Source of the DNA: Promerops cafer
Taxonomy: Eukaryota; Chordata; Aves; Passeriformes; Nectariniidae
DNA: 64,000 bases
Assembly (NCBI GenBank): GCA_013398275.1
Contig: VZSE01014927.1
Span: forward strand, 888,052-952,051
Direction: 5' to 3'
Below the pieces are notes generated by a model. It was not told where the DNA came from. It worked only from the letters and a program-made list of their open reading frames with translations, and ran no database searches. The position numbers and the translations under genes are program-made. Every line of letters starts with the position of its first letter. Within the stretch, counting starts at the first letter, position 1. Positions 56,891 through 64,000 of the stretch are shown in pieces.

Positions 56891-59800
56891 GCCTGAGGTA
56901 AGAGCAGTATCAGCTAAAAGTACTTTGGAAGCTCCCTGGTATCACATCACAGCCCACCATCAGGAATCTTCTCCCCTCACCAATGGGCACCTCTTTTCCT
57001 GGGAAATTGCAGCCACAACCCAGTCTAAGCACAGGGCTACGAGATGCTGGATTCAGCCATGATAATCCTATACCAGAATTGGCACGGCTGAGACAGATGG
57101 TTGGTTATTCTCACTCTGCTGGGTTGCTAGGGCAGCACCAAAGTTTCTCACTGAAAAGCTTCTCTCTAAAAAAAGGTGGAAGAGACAATAGTTTTTTTAA
57201 CATTTTTAATGACATCAAATTCAATTGAAACGAGCTACTTTGTCATCACGGCTTGTTATCGATTGCAAGCTGAACATTCTCGGCAAAAGTGGGACAAGCA
57301 AGAGTAAATCTTACATAAAAAGCACAGTTCTATTGATCACAGCAGCCGCCACTGGCCCTCCACTGAAGCAACAACCAGCTACTTTAATAAAAATGTAATT
57401 CTCCAGTAGAGAGGAACCCATCTGCCTTCCAAACCACTCTGCATCATACTCTTCCAAACGCTCTTGAGAGAGAAAGCAGACCAGTTCATCCCCCTGATAA
57501 AACACTATTACTATGCAGTGACACCATCACACTTGATTTAAATACATCTGGCATTTTCAGGTGTAATGCCTGAAGCAATAATACTAAAAAACCAGAACAA
57601 CCCTAGTTACACCCTTGGGGAGTTGCACGTGTGTGAACTAAGTAACTTATAGAGTTCCTATTTCCACAGTATCAATCTCTTTACATTCTGAAATGTATTT
57701 ATCCTCCTACTGCTCAGGGGAAGGAGAGATCATTGCTGCTCCTATTGCTTTCCCAATGCTTTCTCAGATCTCCATTTCCTATGGCATGGGAGCTGGAGAC
57801 CTGAATCTTGGTGTTGGTTTAAGGCCTGGTCATACTCATGCAGGAAGACAGTGCTGTGTCAGAAATCTGGCTTTGACACCAGTCACAGATCACACCCCAG
57901 GCTCTGCTGGGAGCCATTTGGCCAAACTGACTGTGGTAATTACAGCAGGTGTCCCTGAGGATGTATTGGGACTTCTATCTCCATGGACACCTCTAGGAAA
58001 TCACATCTGGCTCCAAAGAGACTCTTGTACATATTTCCCTTACCACCACCCACAGTGCCACATCAGCATGCACTTTTAAGCTAGGCATGGGGAAAAGGAG
58101 GCTCAGAGCCCCCCGTTCTTCCACTGAGCCCCCTGAGAAGTCCCTCTCCTCTGTCGCAGGCTGGATCCTGGCACAATAAAGGACACGTAGTTCCTGTGTG
58201 GCCATGTGATTCTGGGGACTACAGGGCCTCTGCTCAGCAAGCTGAGGAGTTAATAGAAGCAAAACAAATCCCCCTTATTTGCCTCAGGGTTAAGGGTCAG
58301 TGTAAGTAAATCATTAATTAACAGGCTGGCACCTCAGTGCTATTGACAGGGTTTTGTGTACACAGTGGGACTGTGGCACCCCCTGCAATTAAGCAGGCAG
58401 TGAACTTTCCTCCTCCTGCTGCCTCCCACTCGTCTTGAGCAGGCTCACTCTCCCCTGTCCTCACAGAGGCTCCTCTTTTTTCTTTCTCTCAGCACAGGTT
58501 ACCAGCTGCCCCCTTGCTTATGGTTTTTGCCTGCCCAGCCCAGCTGCCTTCAGAAACCAAGCCCCCTTACTTTGTTGCTTTCCAACTTTGTGCAACACCT
58601 GCTCCTTTAAAAAACTTTACTGGCTTTGTGTCCATCAACTTAGGCATTTATTTTAGTCCCCTGCTCAGGTAAAGATGCACCTACAGATTCAAAAGGATTC
58701 ACAAGTATATGGTGATAACTCTTCAGCCATAAGACATTACATTGTCTCAGAGGAAAAAAAAAATATTCTTCAGCTCTCAGCCTCTAGATTTAAATAAAAA
58801 ATTGGGATCCTAATACATTACTAATGACACTTGGATTTTTTTCTTTTTTTTCTTTTTTTTTTTTTTCCTAATGAAAACCAGTCTGATGACAACCTGATTT
58901 CTATACCAGATGGGAAATTGCCATATAAAGAGCAGTCATTTCAGAGACTCCACAGTCACAGATCCTCTTAAGGATCAGGCCTACAGTGTCAGAGGAGCTC
59001 CTAAGAAATTTGTTATACCATTTTCTTTGCAGGGGAGTCTGCTTTCTTTTGGTCGCTTTGGGTTTCAGAAAGGCCTTGGCCTGCAGGCTGAAGGTCTGAG
59101 GCTGATAACAAAGACCAGCTGCCTCAGAGCTACATCATGCTGAGATCAACACTGGCTTTGGAGCTGAGATTAGAGTCCCAGGGAACTTCAGCTGGAAACC
59201 CAAGATCAAGATTCATCATTCTCAAACCCAAAATTAAACATCCCATCTCTGTGACGTGAGGGGACAGCCTGCAGTCTGCCAGCTCCCAAACTACAAATCA
59301 GAGACTGCCCTGGCAGAAACTTAATGTATTTTATGTGGATCATAGTCAAAACCAGTTACAGGTGCTCTGATCTACTCAAACTTTTGAAATAGAAGCATCT
59401 GAACAGCCAACTTTCTCCACTCCTGAAGCATTGTATTAGTTCAATGTTGTCTTAAGATCTTTGGCATAATGTTTCACTTCAGATAGAAATTACATGAAAA
59501 ACATGATTGTAACACAGTAGGAGCTCAGACCCTCCCCCTCCCCAAACACCTACAAATTGCTGTCATATTAATCTGATTCCCACAATGGCTTGCCTCCCCC
59601 ACTTTTTTTTTAATTTATGAAATTTTGTAAGTGCTTCATTATACCATTGAGAAACTACTTTGGGAACACTGTACAGTAAAGGTCTTGTGGTATAAAGTTG
59701 CTTAGCTTTCCACAGCATTTTCTAGAGGCAGAGCAAAAAACACAGTCCACTTTTCTCTCTTTCAGTTGCAGTCACTGGAAGTTGTGATGAAAACTGGGAG

Positions 59801-60329
59801 GCTGAAAAACAGAAAAATTTCCAGAAATTGTGCAACAGCTTTGCTTAGATATTAAGGCACCTTTAGCTATGACAGACTAGCACATCTTCAAGAATTTAGA
59901 TAACTCACAAGTTTTTCTCATTTCAAAGCTTGCATACCAAGATATTACTAAGTTTAAAGATGCCTTCAAAGCAGTAGAGACAACTAGAAGTTCAACTATG
60001 CTGACGGAAACAGCCTGTCCCAACCTAGGGCTCCTTGCCCTGCCCTTGTAACCTAAATTCTTTCTCCTTGCACTTGAACATAGTTACAGAAAATGCTAAT
60101 CTTCCTTGTATACTCTGTCTACATGAAAAGAGTACATATACACTGGAAAAATTTCTCTGTACTTGTGGATCCAGTACCCTAGTATTTCTGGACACCAAAA
60201 CAAAGGAATCAGCACTTTCCTCCTCTTTCTGACTGCTCCACTGGTTTATGCTGCCTTTGTCTACCAGCATCCAGTTCACAGCCCTTGCACTAGTTGCATG
60301 CAAATGCCACCCTGTACGGTTACCAAATC
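56891..60329. other. Unassigned non-coding sequence
   Basis: The 128-codon plus frame at 57693-58079 has no recognisable domain. A T-rich tract with C interruptions covers 58836-58866. No repeat family was recognised. Confidence 0.5.
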
Positions 60330-60560
60330 AAATGGATGTTAAAAGCAGAAAGCTGCTAGCAGCCAAATTAACAGCACATAATTAGTCTCATGCATAAACC
60401 ACTTAAAAAAGTACAGGGCACTTGGTGTCAAGATTAGACAATTAACTTTGTCAGAGCACAGGAGAATGCGCTGAAACACTTACATTTGCACCGATGTATA
60501 AAGTCTGCAATTCTCACTGGGACTCGTGTGAGTAAATACTCTAGGTCAAAGCCTTGACAG
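60330..60560. promoter_or_regulatory. Candidate conserved non-coding element
   Basis: This unique block includes a perfect 12-bp palindrome GCTGCTAGCAGC (60352-60363), TAATTA (60379-60384), GACAATTAAC (near 60438), and CpGs kept at about 60470, 60492 and 60525 in AT-rich sequence. GCACTTGGTGTCAAG near 60419 contains two NKX2-like cores in opposite directions. It has no repeat similarity. Confidence 0.35.
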
Positions 60561-62099
60561 CCTTATTTAGATTTTGCTCACTTAGTGCAGGCTCTGCTCA
60601 AGTAAAGACCACATATAATCCAAGGAAAGACTTCAGTTTGGCTCTGTGTTTTGACAGCCTATAAAAGACCGTCTGGAGCATAAGCAGGATCAGCAAAAGT
60701 AAGACCTTTCTCATACACAACTCTGTCTGAAACCAGTGCTGTTTTACATGCTAGCCAAAACATGACTGTTCACTGCAGCACATTCTGCAGTGTCCCAGCC
60801 AGCCAAGATTTAAAAACATCCGAAATCGAGAAAAGGCTTCAGCCAATTCCCTTTATGGTGAGATGTGGCATCAATAGAGTGATCCATCAGCAATTCATAT
60901 CTATGACCAAATGGGCTCTTTCCCTGGGGAGTGGCAGGCCCAGGGAGATTAGCACCTGTCTCTCTTCTGTTTATCACTGGCAGGTGCTTAACTGAAGCAA
61001 GATATCGGCTCTGCTATAGTGAACAAAGCTCCCAAAAGATAAGATGAATGTGCTGGGCCACTAAGCTAATGCTTGGTCAGGAAACAGAGCAAATGAGTCT
61101 GTTTATCAAAGGTGGCTTTGTGAGCTGATAGGAGGAACATGGTAATTCATTAATATGGGGAGTATTCAGAGTCGATGAACAGTTACTAGGAGAAAGCCTT
61201 CTGCAGCAGAAACAAAAGAAATCTACTGGTCCTGCAAAACCTGGGGACCTTGGTGACTGTACAACATAAGGAGCAGGCTGGCACAAGCTGGCTCTATTCA
61301 AGGTAATCCCTGGGCTGAAAGATTAGGGGATGCCAGGGCAGAGGCCTCTCTAGTCTGGAGGCTGTCTGGCCACATTCATGCAGCACCTTTGCCGACAAGC
61401 TTCCCCAGATGGCACTGTTTGTAGCTTAACTCCATCAGCTGGATACAGCAAATAGTAAATCAGCATTTGCAAGTAGAACATCCAGGTTTCATGTGGCCAT
61501 GTAAAAGCTACACGAGGATATGGCTCTGAGCATAAGGAATGAAAGAGGAATAAATATTCCTCTCCTTTCAATTTTGCTGAAATGTTATCTAGACATCTGT
61601 AGGAGCAAGTTTCTTCTCTTTAAATTACTGAGCATATAGACACAGAACAGCACAAAGGTTACACTCATTCCACCTGAAGCAGAAGCTTAGAACTGTGGTG
61701 CTGCTTCCTGTGCCACTGAAGTCTTCAAATCTTCAGGATTCAAAGACTTTGAGAAAATATTAACTCACAAACACTGAAAAACTTGCCTGGTATGAGAATG
61801 GAATTCTCTGTCAAAAGGCCTCACCCAAAATGTGGATGTGTAATATTTTTGTAGAAAAATGTATAATCCTTTCACGTAGTAAAAGAAGTAGGTATCATTT
61901 GTTCTTCCCAGTTAAGGAAAAAATAGTTCCTTGTGAATTTGTTTAATGTAAATAAGCCCTGTATTTGTCTTTAATAAATTCATACATTATTAGAAAATCC
62001 CTTATACAAGAAGACCCACTGAGCTATATCATCTCATTTTAAAAGATTTCCTGTTGGTGGAAAACAAAGCAGCCACCTGCAAGGGCCTAGTGCTCAAAA
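60561..62099. other. Unassigned non-coding sequence
   Basis: GCCTATAAAAGACCG near 60658 holds a TATA-like core with no associated frame. Frames do not exceed 77 codons. Confidence 0.45.
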
Positions 62100-62290
62100 G
62101 GATTTAAATAAACACACACAGATAATTAGATCAGTTAACCTTGCAAATTAAAACAAGCACATTGCATTATCTCCCGTTTATCCTAAAAGAAAATATGAAG
62201 TTATCTCAGATAAATAGTTTAATAAAGACAGTGAAGAGCTTATAACAAGCTGCATAATGCTAAATCTTCTAAGCATGTGGGTTAATAGGA
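62100..62290. promoter_or_regulatory. Candidate AT-rich conserved element
   Basis: AAATAAACACAC (forkhead-like), AGATAATTAGATCAG, CAGTTAACC and TTATCTCAGATAA (paired GATA-type sites near 62206) lie within 120 bp of one another. Conservation is untested. Confidence 0.25.
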
Positions 62291-64000
62291 TGAAAACCTA
62301 CTTTCTGACTAGCTTCGTTTGGGAGACCTAGCTACTGATTTGCCTGGGACCAGGGGATTAATTCACCAACACTGCTGTCAGAGCAGTTTCACCTAACATC
62401 ACTTGGGCAGTCTTAGCTGTTGGGTCTCTCTCCATTAAGGGGAAAACGAAAGATGGGATGACTGGCCACACTCAACTACTACTCTGCAATGGATCTAAGA
62501 AGAAAACCAAATATTTTACCTTCATTAGGCTGAAGTTAAGGAAGATGAAATATAACCATGATCACAAAGTACTACCAGGGTTGGCCAGAAATTCCATTTA
62601 ATGCACACTTCAAGGCTATGAAGCTTATTTCTCTCCTGTGAAGGGAGAACTGATATTTTAAGAGGAGAAATATCACTGCTTATTACCCAGTGATTGGATG
62701 CAATTTTAGAAGAGAATTCTCTACCAGTTTCAGAGCAGGTTTATTTACAGATTTGTCGATGTCGTCAAAACAGGATAAAGGGAACTTGTTGGTCAAATTA
62801 CTGTTCTGAATCTGAGGCACCATCCCAGTTAGAAATGTACTGAAAGCAATATTGTTCCAGAAAACATATCAATGCTTTCCAGGAGAAAAACTTTTGTCTG
62901 CTAATTTTTCCATCATCTCTGCTCATTAAATTTGGCATTGTCTTGTGTTTTATACGAGAAAGGAGGCAGTCACAATTTTAACAGTGAACTTGACTGCACT
63001 ACACATCCTGCAAACAGGTAGCTCCTCATCACAGACCACTTGCTCCTCACTGCTGGAAGATGATAGGCGTTGGTCTTGCAGTCAGCAGCTGCTACTATTC
63101 TGGCAGTGCTGTCACTTCTGTGGATGGCACCTGTTTTCCTAACCAAAACTGCCAACTTCTCAAAAATGTTTGTTGAAAATCTGCTCTCAGTGACAATTTT
63201 AAGGCTTTTCTGGTTTTGGTTTTTGTGTGTATATATATAAAGACTTTCAGTGAATGCCATTCAAGCACCAGTGACAAACAGGTCTGTTAGCTACAACAGT
63301 GCCAATTTTTTTGCCTCAGTTTTGACACCAAATCACGAGTGTTGAAGATTCAGAGACAAGACCCTATGCGAGGGCAGTTCAGAGATCTAGAGAGGTATAA
63401 GGTGGGGCTCCAAACAAAATAAATTAAAAAGTTTAGAGTGAGCACTTGCTGCTGTATCACCTAATCTGATGTGCTGTGTCATGTGGGTCACAGAGGTTTT
63501 TTAAAGATATTGCAAGCCCTAGCAGAAATTGGTACCTACACAAGTAGACTTTATAGAAGTAAACGGAGAACTGAATGGACATAGAGCTAAACTGATTTTT
63601 TTTTTTTTTTTTTGTTCAGGGTGCATTTAGGTTGCACACCATGCATAAGCCAGGATCTCAGTTTTTTCTTCAGCCCTGTTTCTGTACACATAATGAAATT
63701 TCTGAGTCAAGGCTTGATTACCCACTGCCCTTGGTTACCAAATCATTCTGGTTAGCCCAGAAAACAAGCCCAAATTTGCATCTGCTGCTCTGCAGACAAA
63801 TCCCCTGGGCTAGCAAAGGAGAAGGTCATGGCATTGGAAGTGCATCCGTTAATGCCACAGGCTGTACTCTGCACCCTGTAAATAAACCCTGTAAGTAAAC
63901 TCAAGGTTTGGGTAGCAAGGCTATCCCTTTTGCACTTTGCACTTCTTAACTTGAACATTAGGAAGAATAGAGAACAAAGCAAAAAACAAGAAAACTCAAC
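62291..64000. other. Unassigned non-coding sequence
   Basis: A T18 run lies at 63596-63613 and a TG/TA-rich tract at 63211-63240. Frames of up to 96 codons (62970-63260, minus) have no recognisable content. Confidence 0.5.

Noticed and set aside
16180..60363. 12-bp perfect palindromes at 16180, 25412, 32555 and 60352
   Set aside because: About 16 such palindromes are expected by chance in 64 kb, so they are not significant alone.
1..64000. CRISPR arrays, operons, phage or plasmid genes
   Set aside because: No regularly spaced repeats, no ribosome binding sites before long frames, and CR1/MIR content shows the DNA is from a vertebrate nucleus.

Overview
The window looks like nuclear DNA of a bird, probably a songbird or other neoavian. 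The evidence is two chicken-repeat-1 (CR1) LINE 3' ends (15400-15898 and 17862-18095), one LTR-like block of a type I associate with avian endogenous retroviruses (17055-17690), and about ten old MIR-type SINE relics. There are no bacterial features, no operons and no sign of a plasmid or virus genome. One assembly gap of 361 N lies at 28590-28950.

I find no protein-coding gene, tRNA or rRNA that I can support. Open frames reach 226 codons, but none shows a recognisable domain, and the longest runs through SINE relics. The window therefore reads as a gene desert or a very long intron. It holds AT-rich unique sequence, short CpG-richer islands, scattered low-complexity tracts and ancient repeats.

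Layout: 1-7.3 kb is mostly unassigned sequence, with a TATA box downstream of a C-rich 9-mer array (4429-4480) and a CA microsatellite. 7.3-8.2 kb and 13.3-14.2 kb are candidate regulatory islands; they include G-quadruplex motifs, paired E-boxes and a long near-perfect hairpin. 15.4-18.1 kb is the only cluster of lineage-type transposons. 18.4-28.5 kb holds candidate conserved elements, MIR relics and a possible retroposed poly(A) end. 28.6-29.0 kb is the gap. 29-46 kb is mostly unassigned, with candidate elements at 38.2, 38.7 and 44.1 kb. 46.4-47 kb holds a CpG-richer segment, a T33 run and a strongly strand-skewed block. 50-55 kb holds an X-box-like site, several MIR relics and a small minisatellite. 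55-64 kb is unassigned apart from three candidate AT-rich elements.

No genes act together here. If the window has a function, it is most likely regulatory. The strongest unexplained signal is the roughly 59-nt hairpin at 13342-13400. All family assignments come from recognising sequence by eye, without alignment. Conserved-element calls rest on base composition and motif content only and are deliberately given low confidence.
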